This document shows, piece after piece, positions 1 to 7,531 of a stretch of 64,000 bases of DNA. This DNA is from Labrenzia sp. CE80 (GTDB lineage Bacteria > Pseudomonadota > Alphaproteobacteria > Rhizobiales > Stappiaceae). The notes below the pieces were generated by a model. The model saw only the letters and a list, made by a program, of their open reading frames with translations, searched no databases and was not told the origin of the DNA. The stretch is taken from positions 186,001 through 250,000 of the forward strand of contig NZ_WAJT01000001.1 in the NCBI RefSeq assembly GCF_009650605.1. The letters run 5' to 3'. The position numbers were made by a program, and so were the translations under genes. The number at the start of each line of letters is the position of its first letter. Positions within the stretch are counted from its first letter, which is position 1.

Positions 1-430
1 ATAATCCTTAGGTCCCGAGTAGCAGCGAACTCTCGTGAAAATTCCTGTAGTAGGTCCCCCTTTTTTTTGTTTGCACCGCTGGTTTCCGGCGCTTGGGCGA
101 CTTCTATGCGCATAGTTTTCCTATCCCAAGTTTTCACTTGCAACCAATGTGCACGGATCTAGATTGCCAATCAATCTTTGGCTGTGGAGGGGCGCTACAC
201 GCGGCCTGATCCTTCTAAATTTCCCTCGCCGCCCGGAAACGGCATGGATCCCCGATCAAGTCGGGGATGACGGTCTGTGGGTGTTGTGGCGCTGAACCTC
301 CCCACCGCTCTGCACATTACTGGATCCCGGATCTCCGCTGCGCTGCGTCCGGGAAGGCATCAAAAAAGCCCCCCTCTGCCCCTTCTCAGGGGCATCTCAC
401 CCTCAAGGGGGGAGACAACAGAACCGCGCG
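1..430. other. gene-free left edge
   Basis: No convincing coding sequence is visible on either strand. The right half holds palindromic intergenic repeats (listed separately). A Mu-like phage would carry its tape-measure gene here, following the DUF1799 gene on the minus strand; it is absent, so the prophage appears truncated at this point. Whether tail genes resume outside the window cannot be seen. Confidence 0.6.
245..415. repeat. cluster of REP-like palindromes
   Basis: Three inverted repeats lie close together: CCCCGA (250-255) with TCGGGG (261-266); CCCGGA (326-331) with TCCGGG (348-353); and a nested pair, CCCCCCT (369-375) with AGGGGGG (406-412) enclosing GCCCC (378-382) with GGGGC (389-393). 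Similar palindromes occur at 5247-5307. They look like dispersed extragenic repeats of the host that landed in, or mark the edge of, the decayed prophage. Confidence 0.6.
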
Positions 431-802
431 TCATGTGCGCTCCCCGTTCAGGATCGGCAGGGCCGCACGCTCCATGATCTGGAGATCTGCCAGCAGGCTC
501 TGCCAGGCGCGCCGGCTGCGGCCGCTGAAGGCTGATTTGGCCGCTGTGTAATCCAGTCCCAGAAAGGCAAAACCAGCTGGCCCGGCTGCCACCCGCCACT
601 GGGTCTCCAGAGACAGAAAAGCGGTCACGCTCCGCCAGTTGCAGCGCCAGACGTCAAAGGCTTCAGGCTCACTGATCTCGGCAGCGGGAACGGCGACGCC
701 CAGGGCGGCGAAGTCCGAGGCCGTCTCGCGATCCAGCTGTAGAGACACTTCGGGATCAATCAGGCCGCGCCGTGCGAAGGCCCAGGCCCGCGCGGCCGCC
801 AT
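431..802 (-). CDS. DUF1799-family phage protein
   Basis: A 123-residue protein with the layout of the DUF1799 phage family, a small component usually encoded between the tail-assembly chaperone and the tape-measure gene. Its C-terminal part (LGLDYTAAKSAF, then LLADLQIMERAAL) matches the helix typical of that family. The ATG overlaps the stop of the upstream gene as TGATG, so the two are probably translationally coupled. It is the last prophage gene visible; the expected tape-measure gene is missing. The exact role of the family in tail assembly is not established. Confidence 0.7.
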   Translation of the reverse strand: MAAARAWAFARRGLIDPEVSLQLDRETASDFAALGVAVPAAEISEPEAFDVWRCNWRSVTAFLSLETQWRVAAGPAGFAFLGLDYTAAKSAFSGRSRRAWQSLLADLQIMERAALPILNGERT

Positions 803-1167
803 CAGTTTTTTACCTTTGGTGCCTGAGTGTTTTGAGCAGCACGGCCACTGCTGGCTTCCAGATAGGCGGTGTAAAGCGCCAGCCGCACATGGGCATAATC
901 AAGACAGCGATCGCGGGCCTCATCCGAGAAATCGGCTTCGGATCCCTCGTCGTCCTCAACGCCGCGCCAGTCCGTCCAGACCTCCTTCAGGACGGCGTGT
1001 TGATCACCGCCTTCGCCATCCAGTGCTGCAAGGCGCTCGCTGCCAATCATCAAAAACTGGGCTTCAAAACTCTGGTCCAGGACCTTCCCGGGCTTCTCCG
1101 GATCCGGCATTTTGACCGTCACAGGCCACCAGAAGGCGTATGTGTCTGACAGGCGGAATTGCATCAA
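802..1167 (-). CDS. tail-assembly chaperone-like phage protein
   Basis: A 121-residue acidic protein located between the tail-tube and DUF1799 genes, the position where siphovirus-tailed Mu-like phages encode a tail-assembly chaperone. It begins MMQFRLSDTYAFWWPV, contains no membrane segment and ends in a basic tail (APKVKN). The call rests on gene order and size, not on a recognised motif. It follows the tail-tube gene within a few bases and its stop overlaps the next start, so it belongs to the same late operon. Confidence 0.55.
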   Translation of the reverse strand: MMQFRLSDTYAFWWPVTVKMPDPEKPGKVLDQSFEAQFLMIGSERLAALDGEGGDQHAVLKEVWTDWRGVEDDEGSEADFSDEARDRCLDYAHVRLALYTAYLEASSGRAAQNTQAPKVKN

Positions 1168-1173
1168 AGCCTC

Positions 1174-2099
1174 CTACTTCACAGTGATGACGAGCTCGTC
1201 GTCTCCCGCGTCGGGCACGAACATCAGCGGCAGGGAATAGTTGAGAATGTTCTGGCTCTGGCCTTGGCTTGGCTTGGCCGCCCGATCTGCACCTTCGGTG
1301 CATCCACCTGAACGATGTGCCCGGCCGTTGTCCCATGAACCACCTGAAGGGCATCCAGTGTCTTGGCGGTTGCCACGTCGAACCAGTTGATGGTCACCAT
1401 GGACTTGGCTTCCACGACTGCGGTTCCAGTGCTCTGCCGATCGGTCAGCTGCATGCGTTCATCACCGATCAGAAACCGCGGTTCGACCTGGACACCCAGA
1501 TCAATCGAGATGCTTTCCGCAATCCGGTCAGCCCCATGGAGTGACAGGCTGGTTGCGGCCTTGGAGACAGGCACCGGCTTCTGGAACGCTGACAGATCTG
1601 CCGCCGGCAGAGCCTGATCGGTGACCGTGCCGAGCAGTCCCATGATGTTGAACCTGAAACGCGGGATTTGGCGCGGGGCGAATTCCACCTGGAAGGTTCC
1701 CCGGCACCCAAGCGCAACATGGCGGACGCCGTCATGGTGGTAGTAGATCGAGACAGCTTCCTCGCCGTCCGACACCGGTTCATAAACCACCGACACACCC
1801 GGATCGATGGTCTCCGACAGACCACAGGCGCGCAGCAGAACGCCATAGCCAGGCACGTTCCCGGCAGCGCCCGCGCCGGCACACTCCACGGCGAACTCCA
1901 GCTGCATGTAATTGCCGGTCAGCTCGATGCCCTGGTGACCCAGATGGGGCAACAGCAGATCACGCGACACATCCTCGCCCGCCAGCGGTGTCAGCGTCAC
2001 ATCCGACAGCTGGATCGCGTTGGCGGCCAGGGGAACACTGTCTGTGCCATAGACCGTCTCGATCTTCGCGAGACAGGCGAGCTTCTTGAACTTGCGCAT
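1174..2099 (-). pseudogene. phage tail tube protein, frameshifted
   Basis: The uninterrupted frame from ATG 2099 encodes 291 residues of a tail-tube protein (start MRKFKKLACLAKIETVYG; internal beta-rich domain). At the 3' end the frame is lost in three tandem CTTGG units (plus strand 1263-1277) and stops at 1224. Removing one 5-bp unit restores a frame that continues GQSQNILNYSLPLMFVPDAG and ends DDELVITVK with a TAG at 1174, right before the next gene. I read this as a 5-bp slippage duplication that replaced the last ~30 residues with a short wrong tail. The upstream sequence is intact, so the event looks recent. Confidence 0.75.
1263..1277. repeat. (CTTGG)x3 slippage repeat
   Basis: Three perfect tandem copies of CTTGG (GCCAA units on the coding strand) inside the tail-tube gene. 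Deleting one unit restores a continuous frame to the expected C-terminus, so the third copy is the likely inactivating duplication. Confidence 0.8.
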
Positions 2100-2102
2100 A
2101 AG

Positions 2103-2330
2103 CTAGGTCTCCTGTGATGTCGTCACGGACGTGTCGCGCTTCGGCCCGTTCAGCTTCTTTGGCTGAACAAAATTGGAATGCTCCTCCGAAGCAGGCGCGG
2201 CATCAGGTGCGACGGCCGGTCGGCCTTGCGGTGCCTTCGGCGCCGTTTCCTTTTCCCTCACAGGCTTCCCTGTTTTGGGATCGCGGATGTAGCGGCCACC
2301 AATGCGAGGCTGATAGGTCTTGCCGATCAT
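2103..2330 (-). CDS. DUF2635-like small phage protein
   Basis: A 75-residue basic protein (MIGKTYQPRIGGRYIRDPKTG followed by a Lys/Pro/Ala-rich tail). Mu-like phages encode a DUF2635 protein (Mu gp38 position) between the DUF1834 gene and the tail sheath or tube gene; this gene is in exactly that slot. Its start overlaps the stop of the DUF1834 gene. The function of the family is unknown. The GGRYIRDP stretch is the family-like part; the tail is low-complexity. Confidence 0.6.
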   Translation of the reverse strand: MIGKTYQPRIGGRYIRDPKTGKPVREKETAPKAPQGRPAVAPDAAPASEEHSNFVQPKKLNGPKRDTSVTTSQET

Positions 2331-2755
2331 GGCTGTTCCTCCAGGTAGGACGCAGCGGCATAGAGGTCCTCGAACCAGACCGTGCCGCCGCGCGCTTTCA
2401 GTAGCTTGCCGGAGATGTGGGTGAGCGGCTCTTCAGCTGCCTCTGGCTCAAAGCCGATCAGCTGCGCCCGAACGAAGCTCTTGAGATCTTCGATGTCGTC
2501 GGCGGCAGCGCCTCCGCGCGCGTCGCTCAAGTTGTCTGCAATGATGACGACGGCCACATCGGTTTCCAGCCGCTGCAAAACGCTGCCATTGATCCGCTCG
2601 TTGTCGCCGGCGACTTCCTCGGCCACCATGACAAAGGCAGCGGGTGATCCGAGCCGGCGCTTCTCGACAAGCGCAAAATCAGCTGCGCCTGACACGGCTT
2701 TGAAAGGTGTTTCAACGGACTTCAAACGGGCAATAATCTCCGGAACCAGGCTCAT
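2327..2755 (-). CDS. DUF1834 / Mu gp37-like phage protein
   Basis: A 142-residue protein resembling the Gp37/DUF1834 family of Mu-like phages, thought to act in head-tail joining or tail completion. The N-terminus (MSLVPEIIARLKSVETPFKAV) followed by a central beta region with VAVVIIADN fits the family. Its ATG overlaps the stop of the upstream virion-morphogenesis gene by four bases (ATGA), and its stop overlaps the next start, so these genes form one tightly packed late operon. Confidence 0.65.
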   Translation of the reverse strand: MSLVPEIIARLKSVETPFKAVSGAADFALVEKRRLGSPAAFVMVAEEVAGDNERINGSVLQRLETDVAVVIIADNLSDARGGAAADDIEDLKSFVRAQLIGFEPEAAEEPLTHISGKLLKARGGTVWFEDLYAAASYLEEQP

Positions 2756-3357
2756 GATGCGGCCCCCCGATCCACATCACTGATAGCGGCCTCAAAGTGC
2801 GCCTCGGCGATCGCAAGGATTTCTGTCTGGTCGGTGTCGGAAAACCCAAGATAAGGCCGGGCAGGGATGACGATGGTCCGCGCGCCATAGGTGACAGGCC
2901 GGTCATAGGCTCGCTTGTGGGCTTGTCTGGCAAAGCGCGTTTGACGTCCCACTTTGCGAAACCGCACCATCCGCGACTGGGGATATTGGGTGACCGTTCG
3001 GCCAGCCTGATGAATGGCGGCATAAACCAGGTTCGTCCCAACCGCCGCCTCATCCGAACTCGCCTCGCTGATGATCGAGGAATAAAGGCGATTGCTGTCG
3101 CGCAAAATTTTCGGCGTGACTGGCGCGTTCTTGCGGGATCGCTTCAGGCGTGCCTTTGCTGTCCGTGGCGCGTGCCGCTGCCAAGGCGTGCCATCCGGGG
3201 CCCTCTCCGTTTCGAACCGACGTTGCACGGAAAACAGCATGGCGCCGGAGATCTCCGCCATCAGCGCAGACGTGTCACCGCCAGCATCGGCAACGCGGGT
3301 CAGGACGGCATTGACCTCGGCATCTTCAATGGTGATGGACTGACGGACACCGGTCAT
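2752..3357 (-). CDS. phage virion morphogenesis protein (Mu gpG-like)
   Basis: A 201-residue protein of the phage virion morphogenesis family (Mu gpG), a tail completion factor. Typical features are the early MLFSVQRRFETERAPDGTPW segment, a basic KARLKRSRKN stretch, then ILRDSNRLYSSI and VGTNLVYAAIHQAGRT, which are hallmarks of this family. Gene position, just after the DUF1320 gene, agrees. The sequence is intact. The ATG at 3357 is preceded closely by the DUF1320 stop. Confidence 0.8.
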   Translation of the reverse strand: MTGVRQSITIEDAEVNAVLTRVADAGGDTSALMAEISGAMLFSVQRRFETERAPDGTPWQRHAPRTAKARLKRSRKNAPVTPKILRDSNRLYSSIISEASSDEAAVGTNLVYAAIHQAGRTVTQYPQSRMVRFRKVGRQTRFARQAHKRAYDRPVTYGARTIVIPARPYLGFSDTDQTEILAIAEAHFEAAISDVDRGAAS

Positions 3358-3365
3358 GAGGCCTC

Positions 3366-3797
3366 CTAAAAGTCCGAAAGACTGCCACGGGAAAAGACCC
3401 GGTCTGGGGCGGACACCTGGACCTGACCGTCGCCATTCTGATCCGGAGCAATCCCGGCGGCATCGAGTTCAACGAGGCCCTTGGCCACATCCTTCAGCCA
3501 GGCAAGCGCCTGTCCGTAGTCTCTCGTGACCGGATCGTCCTTGTCGGTTCTGCGTCCATGGAGGAAGTAACGGGCGATATCGACGACGGTTCGGGTCAGG
3601 ACGTCGTGAACCGGGTCGAGTGGCAGCCGGTATCGTTTGGCAAGGTAACTGTCCGCCAGGGCTTCTGCGTCACTGAGCGCGGCCGTGACCACATCCGCAT
3701 CGATGGTCGATGCGGGCAGGTTGGTCCGGTCGGTGAGCTGGACCAGCTCTTCTTCACCGAACCGGTCGATCAGATCCTGTTGCGTGGCATAGGCCAT
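3366..3797 (-). CDS. DUF1320 phage protein (Mu gp36-like)
   Basis: A 143-residue protein matching the DUF1320 family (Mu gp36), usually found directly after the capsid genes and likely part of the head-tail connector. The start MAYATQQDLIDRFGEEELVQLTDR is characteristic. I chose ATG 3797 because a GGGGA sequence precedes it at good spacing; a TTG lies one codon upstream. Internal helices (ALADSYLAKRYRLPLD, VDIARYFLHGRR) complete the family pattern. Intact. Confidence 0.8.
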   Translation of the reverse strand: MAYATQQDLIDRFGEEELVQLTDRTNLPASTIDADVVTAALSDAEALADSYLAKRYRLPLDPVHDVLTRTVVDIARYFLHGRRTDKDDPVTRDYGQALAWLKDVAKGLVELDAAGIAPDQNGDGQVQVSAPDRVFSRGSLSDF

Positions 3798-3814
3798 CAA
3801 CCATTCCCCATTTA

Positions 3815-4132
3815 TTAAGCGCTTTGCGCTTCGGGCTCTTCGACCACCAGGCTGGGATCAGCCTTCAGGATCGCGATCTGTTGCGCGTCAAAGGCGTCAG
3901 CCGGATAGTCGACCGGCTCGGCTGGATGATGAACACCGCAGCGGCGGAACCCGGCCTTCGGCTTGGCGGTGATCCGCAGGACCATCTTCGGTGCTGACAC
4001 AGGTTTGGCAGCCGGGGACTCTTTTGCCTTTGTGGTTTTTTTGGCGGCGGGTTTGGCAGCCGGTTCAGGCGTTTTGGTCGATGGGGCACCTGTTGCCGTC
4101 GTTGTCGCCGGGACATTCGTTTCATCGGACAT
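3815..4132 (-). CDS. Mu gp35-like / HI1506-related phage protein
   Basis: About 105 residues. The N-terminal half is a low-complexity Thr/Ala/Pro/Lys-rich linker; the C-terminal half (RITAKPKAGFRRCGVHHPAEP, then YPADAFDAQQIAIL) is the short folded domain seen in Mu-like gp35/HI1506-type proteins encoded right after the major capsid gene. Start ATG 4132 is favoured by a GGAG upstream; an in-frame TTG at 4147 would add five residues. Function is unknown; a minor capsid-associated role is inferred from position. Confidence 0.65.
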   Translation of the reverse strand: MSDETNVPATTTATGAPSTKTPEPAAKPAAKKTTKAKESPAAKPVSAPKMVLRITAKPKAGFRRCGVHHPAEPVDYPADAFDAQQIAILKADPSLVVEEPEAQSA

Positions 4133-4290
4133 GGCCGTGGTCTCCAAAATGATTGAATTGCGAAGGGCATTTCGGTGCTAAGCGCCGCAAGGCCGACTGG
4201 CCGCCACGGCTTATGCCGTGCCCAATTCGGGACAATGGCCGGAGGACTACGCCCGTGAGGACAAGACAAACCACCGCGCTCGTTTCAAAC

Positions 4291-5187
4291 TCAAGCCAGC
4301 CAGGGCACGACCATCACGTCGGCGGTGCCATACCACTGGTTGGTTTCTCCGCCGGTGGTCAGCTGGTTGCCGACAAGCTTGCGGGCCGTGCCTTCGAGCG
4401 ACGGCGGCACGATCAAAAGCCGGGGCTTGATGTTAAGCGGCTTGCCGTAGTCGGCCTTCAGGCTGTGCAGGGCAACGCGGGCGGCCTCATAATGGGCAGC
4501 GTCCAGCGTCTGCTTTGAGCCCCAGGCCATCTGCCAGAAGCCGTATCCGACGTTCGCCCGGCCATCGAGGCCATAGAGGAACTGCTTTTTCATGAAGACG
4601 TTGTCGTCGTCTTCCCGGTCCTTGCGCACCAGGTTCCCGAAGGCCTTCCGTTCCTGGTAGATGATCGGCTTCAGCGCCTGGCTCGCATCGATCAGGTACC
4701 AAGGCGTGCCAGAGCCGCCGTCCGTGTTGGCGACCGAGGTGACATCGCCATTGGCATCCAGCACCGGGTGATCCGTGTCGAAATAATACTGGCCGTCGTA
4801 GCAGGGTGTGGAGAAACCGGCTGGCAGCATCGGCCAGACCAGCTCGTCCGGGAATGTTGTTGCGGACATGCCCAGCTGGGTGAAGACCGGCGCATAAATC
4901 CCCAGGTTGTCGTCGTCGAAATCATCCCGGTCCACCTCGATGGTGTTCTCATAGGACTTGTTGCGGATCGAATAGCCGTGCTTTTGCAGGGAGGCGATCA
5001 CACGGTCGCCGACCCATTCGCGGAACCGGGGGAACTTGCCCAGCCAGCCATATTCGTTTTCGCGGGTGGTCGAGGTGACGGTGGTCGCCACGCTGCCATA
5101 CATGGAGGTGGCCTCGGTGAGGCCGCGCTGGAAAGATGCGTTGAAGCCGATATAGGCCGACTGCAGCGTCTGGCTGTTGATGTCCAT
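4291..5187 (-). CDS. Mu-like major head subunit (gpT)
   Basis: A 298-residue protein of the Mu-like prophage major head subunit family. It has the family start (MDINSQTLQSAYIGFNASFQ), the central block ENTIEVDRDDFDDDNLGIYA and the later LLIVPPSLEGTARKL segment, and is full length for the family (about 300). It assembles the capsid shell after scaffold processing by protease I, encoded upstream in the same operon. No frameshift or stop is visible. Confidence 0.9.
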   Translation of the reverse strand: MDINSQTLQSAYIGFNASFQRGLTEATSMYGSVATTVTSTTRENEYGWLGKFPRFREWVGDRVIASLQKHGYSIRNKSYENTIEVDRDDFDDDNLGIYAPVFTQLGMSATTFPDELVWPMLPAGFSTPCYDGQYYFDTDHPVLDANGDVTSVANTDGGSGTPWYLIDASQALKPIIYQERKAFGNLVRKDREDDDNVFMKKQFLYGLDGRANVGYGFWQMAWGSKQTLDAAHYEAARVALHSLKADYGKPLNIKPRLLIVPPSLEGTARKLVGNQLTTGGETNQWYGTADVMVVPWLA

Positions 5188-5246
5188 CTCTCATGAACTC
5201 CGTTCGTTGGTGCGGGAGGGCCCGCCTCTCATCTCATTGTCGGCAG

Positions 5247-5307
5247 GTCCCGGCTCAAGGCCGGGACGGTGAAGCTTGCTTGGTGCCGCCCCGGACCTGA
5301 TCCGGGG
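5247..5307. repeat. two REP-like palindromes inside the phage operon
   Basis: GTCCCGGC (5247-5254) pairs with GCCGGGAC (5260-5267), and CCCCGGA (5289-5295) pairs with TCCGGGG (5301-5307). They lie in the gap between the capsid and decoration genes. Their resemblance to the repeats at 250-353 suggests host extragenic repeats inserted into the prophage after integration. Confidence 0.65.
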
Positions 5308-5318
5308 CCTCGCTTGCT

Positions 5319-5729
5319 CTAACGGAAGTCGACCCAGACGCCCTGGGCGTCGACGTCGAAGATGGTTCCAGCTGCCGAGCGCGTTCCGGTGCCATCGGTG
5401 AGTGCCACGGTCTGATCGTCGACGCCGTAGCAGGTCTTGCCGATGTCACTGGCGGTGATCTCGTCGGCTGCAGCCGAATTGGCGAAGCGGTAGATGCCGA
5501 CACCGACGCGCACGTCGAGGTCGCCATCAGCGCCGGCCGAATTGTCCATCCGGCCTTCGCAGCGACCGACCGCCAGCAGCGTTGTGGAGGTCGTCATGGG
5601 CACAGCGAGGCGGGTTGCGTTCAAAGCAACCAGCGCCCCGGCGTAGATCACCGCGGAGGCGGCAACCGGGAACTCGCGCCGGTCGCCGGAGCGTTCCCTT
5701 GTGTTGCGGTCTGTAGCGAGAGCAGTCAT
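5319..5729 (-). CDS. putative head decoration protein
   Basis: A 136-residue protein between protease I and the major head subunit, the place where Mu-like and other phages encode a small capsid decoration or cement protein. It is rich in Ala, Val, Gly and Thr and predicted mostly beta (for example REFPVAASAVIYAGALVALN), like DUF2190-type cement proteins. The family was not recognised with certainty. Its ATG overlaps the stop of the protease gene at 5729. Intact. Confidence 0.55.
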   Translation of the reverse strand: MTALATDRNTRERSGDRREFPVAASAVIYAGALVALNATRLAVPMTTSTTLLAVGRCEGRMDNSAGADGDLDVRVGVGIYRFANSAAADEITASDIGKTCYGVDDQTVALTDGTGTRSAAGTIFDVDAQGVWVDFR

Positions 5730-6259
5730 CAGCCGAGGTCCTTCTTCGAGGCGATCATAGCGTCCGCTGAAAGACCCATCTGGGCTACGACCTGCAGGTC
5801 GCTGTCATCCAGGGCCGGATCGCCGGTGTCTTTTTTCGCTGAACCCAACTGTGGGCCGGTGAGGGTGGGAGCCGAGGCGGTGAAGGTCTCGAACTTGGCC
5901 GGATCTGCTAGGCATAGCTCCATGCCCCAGTCCTTCAGCGCCGGGGATAGTTTGCCTGCTTCGATCGCGGCTGCGACCAGCTGCCCGGCCTTCTCGCTGT
6001 CATGCTCTTGTTTGAGAGCCTTCAGATCGGCCTGCATGGCGGTGACCTGGTCGATGGGAACGTATTTGGTCGGATCGGGCGTCGCTGTCGCCGTTGCCAG
6101 TTTGATCGCGGCGGTGATGTCATCGCTTGTGGCCGTGGGCTTTAGGCCAGCAGCGGCGGCAATCGCCGCGTGGCTCTGCTGTGTCGCTACGATGGCGGCA
6201 AGGATCTCAGCCTCGCTCGCCGTCTCGGCCAGGCCGAGCGCAATGGCAATCTGTTCCAT
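5729..6259 (-). CDS. internal-start scaffold protein (Mu gpZ-like)
   Basis: In Mu the scaffold gpZ is translated from an in-frame start inside gene I. Here ATG 6259 (MEQIAIALGLAETASEAEIL) begins at the linker between the protease and scaffold halves and is preceded by AGGA seven bases upstream, a better ribosome site than that of the full gene. The product would be ~176 residues, helical and Ala-rich. This is inferred from the family precedent plus the visible site. Confidence 0.55.
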   Translation of the reverse strand: MEQIAIALGLAETASEAEILAAIVATQQSHAAIAAAAGLKPTATSDDITAAIKLATATATPDPTKYVPIDQVTAMQADLKALKQEHDSEKAGQLVAAAIEAGKLSPALKDWGMELCLADPAKFETFTASAPTLTGPQLGSAKKDTGDPALDDSDLQVVAQMGLSADAMIASKKDLG

Positions 6260-6856
6260 GGGGGTGTCCTGGGTTTGAGCGGGATGAGGAAAAGTGGACG
6301 CCGGTTTTCCGCCCGCATTCCGCTCCATTGAAAATTTGGATGGTGAGAAACGGGCGGCAATCGCCTCGAGATCCAGCGCCGGCATGTTGACCAGGGCCGC
6401 ATTGCGCAGGGCCATGACCTTGCCCGTGGTCTTCTCGACGGTGAACAGGGGAGAGATGTAGCGGTACTCGCGCGCCTTGATCGCGGCGCTGGCCGCCTCG
6501 GTCCATTCAACCTGGCCATAGATGCCGTCATCCCGGATCTCGAAACGCTTGATCCAGCCGGCCGCCCTGGCGGTGCCGCCAACGCCCTCGACCGCACCGA
6601 AGATACTCTGGTGATCGTAATCGACCATCATCTCGGTGGCGGCGAGCAGGCTCTGTGTGTGGGTGAGGATCGCCTGTAGCGCGGTACTGTCGCCCGCATG
6701 GAATGGACCGCGCCCATCCCGGCAAGTGAAGCTGCCGGCGGGCAGAAGCTTGATCCAGGCCGTCATGTCTGAAGGCACGGCGACGGCGTCGCTGGCGGCG
6801 ATCAGGTGGGTGTCAGGACGGGGACTGTTGACGGTGGTTGCCATGGGTGCAACCAT
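5729..6856 (-). CDS. Mu protease I-like capsid maturation protease/scaffold
   Basis: A 375-residue protein with the two-part plan of Mu gpI. Residues ~1-170 form the protease (MMVDYDHQS, then AAGWIKRFEIRDDGIYGQVEW and YRYISPLF); residues ~200-375 form an Ala-rich, helical scaffold. It cleaves the scaffold and matures the procapsid. The start at 6856 (alternative ATG 6844) has no good ribosome site; it lies only 40 bp from the degenerate first CRISPR repeat, so its native upstream region was probably displaced when the CRISPR locus entered. Confidence 0.85.
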   Translation of the reverse strand: MVAPMATTVNSPRPDTHLIAASDAVAVPSDMTAWIKLLPAGSFTCRDGRGPFHAGDSTALQAILTHTQSLLAATEMMVDYDHQSIFGAVEGVGGTARAAGWIKRFEIRDDGIYGQVEWTEAASAAIKAREYRYISPLFTVEKTTGKVMALRNAALVNMPALDLEAIAARFSPSKFSMERNAGGKPASTFPHPAQTQDTPMEQIAIALGLAETASEAEILAAIVATQQSHAAIAAAAGLKPTATSDDITAAIKLATATATPDPTKYVPIDQVTAMQADLKALKQEHDSEKAGQLVAAAIEAGKLSPALKDWGMELCLADPAKFETFTASAPTLTGPQLGSAKKDTGDPALDDSDLQVVAQMGLSADAMIASKKDLG

Positions 6857-6895
6857 CGCAACCGAGGCGGGAAGACGTCATTCCCCCAGCGTGTG

Positions 6896-7459
6896 GGAAG
6901 TTTTGGCCTGTGTTTTCTGAACGGCTACACTAGGATTGCAATCCGCATGGCAATCGCGTTGGTTGCGGTTGGCCTGTGTTTTCTGAACGGCTACACTCTT
7001 GGCCGTCGCAGCCTTTGCGATTGCCGAGTTGCGGTTGGCCTGTGTTTTCTGAACGGCTACACTAATTCTCTGGCGAGGCAGGTGACCAGGACAGTTGCGG
7101 TTGGCCTGTGTTTTCTGAACGGCTACACTTGATGCAACTCACCGTCGCTCCGCCTGCATGTTGCGGTTGGCCTGTGTTTTCTGAACGGCTACACTCTGCC
7201 AGGGTCTCGTAGTAGCCAGTGTTCCGTTGCGGTTGGCCTGTGTTTTCTGAACGGCTACACTGTTAGTTTACTTGTTCAGCGCCGCGGAAACGTTGCGGTT
7301 GGCCTGTGTTTTCTGAACGGCTACACTGCACCCGCTTCGCCCAACCGACAACAGTCCGTTGCGGTTGGCCTGTGTTTTCTGAACGGCTACACTCAAAAGC
7401 GCCAATGAGCGCAGGGCGTTCTCGTTGCGGTTGGCCTGTGTTTTCTGAACGGCTACACT
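6896..7459 (+). CRISPR. type II-C CRISPR array, 9 repeats / 8 spacers
   Basis: Nine 36-nt repeats (GTTGCGGTTGGCC...ACGGCTACACT) at 6896, 6962, 7028, 7094, 7160, 7226, 7292, 7358 and 7424, with eight spacers all exactly 30 nt (6932-6961, 6998-7027, 7064-7093, 7130-7159, 7196-7225, 7262-7291, 7328-7357, 7394-7423). Repeats 2-9 are identical; the first is degenerate over its first seven bases. The tracrRNA anti-repeat pairs with the plus-strand repeat, so crRNAs are read rightward, toward cas2. The degenerate repeat marks the likely old end, so new spacers probably enter at the cas2 side. Spacer origins cannot be told from here. Confidence 0.97.
6903..6931 (+). promoter_or_regulatory. promoter inside the CRISPR repeat (first copy)
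   Basis: Each repeat contains TTGGCC, a 17-base spacer and TACACT at its very 3' end, a plausible -35/-10 pair. Transcription would begin several bases inside the next spacer, giving guides of about 24 nt, as known for Neisseria and Campylobacter II-C arrays. The first, degenerate repeat has lost only bases outside this element: it keeps TTGGCC (6903-6908) and TACACT (6926-6931). Confidence 0.6.
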
Positions 7460-7531
7460 AGATGGAGGTCCAGTTCGCTGATTTTAAAGGCGAGTTGGGC
7501 CTCCAGCCGCACAAAATTCATGGCAATCCCA
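7460..7531. other. candidate CRISPR leader between array and cas2
   Basis: A 72-bp segment between the last perfect repeat and the cas2 stop codon. Because the degenerate repeat is at the opposite end, this is the likely adaptation side where Cas1-Cas2 insert new spacers. No gene or clear promoter is visible in it. Confidence 0.4.

Noticed and set aside
4153..4518. Plus-strand open frame over the capsid operon gap
   Set aside because: Overlaps the 3' end of the major head gene in antisense and has no ribosome site or family.
6806..7132. Open frame through the first CRISPR repeats encoding a repeated VAVGLCFLNGYT peptide
   Set aside because: The repetition is simply the translation of the 36-nt CRISPR repeat with a 66-nt period (divisible by three); there is no ribosome site or family.
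7460..7489. A ninth spacer after the last repeat
   Set aside because: No repeat follows within the expected distance; the segment is better read as the leader next to cas2.
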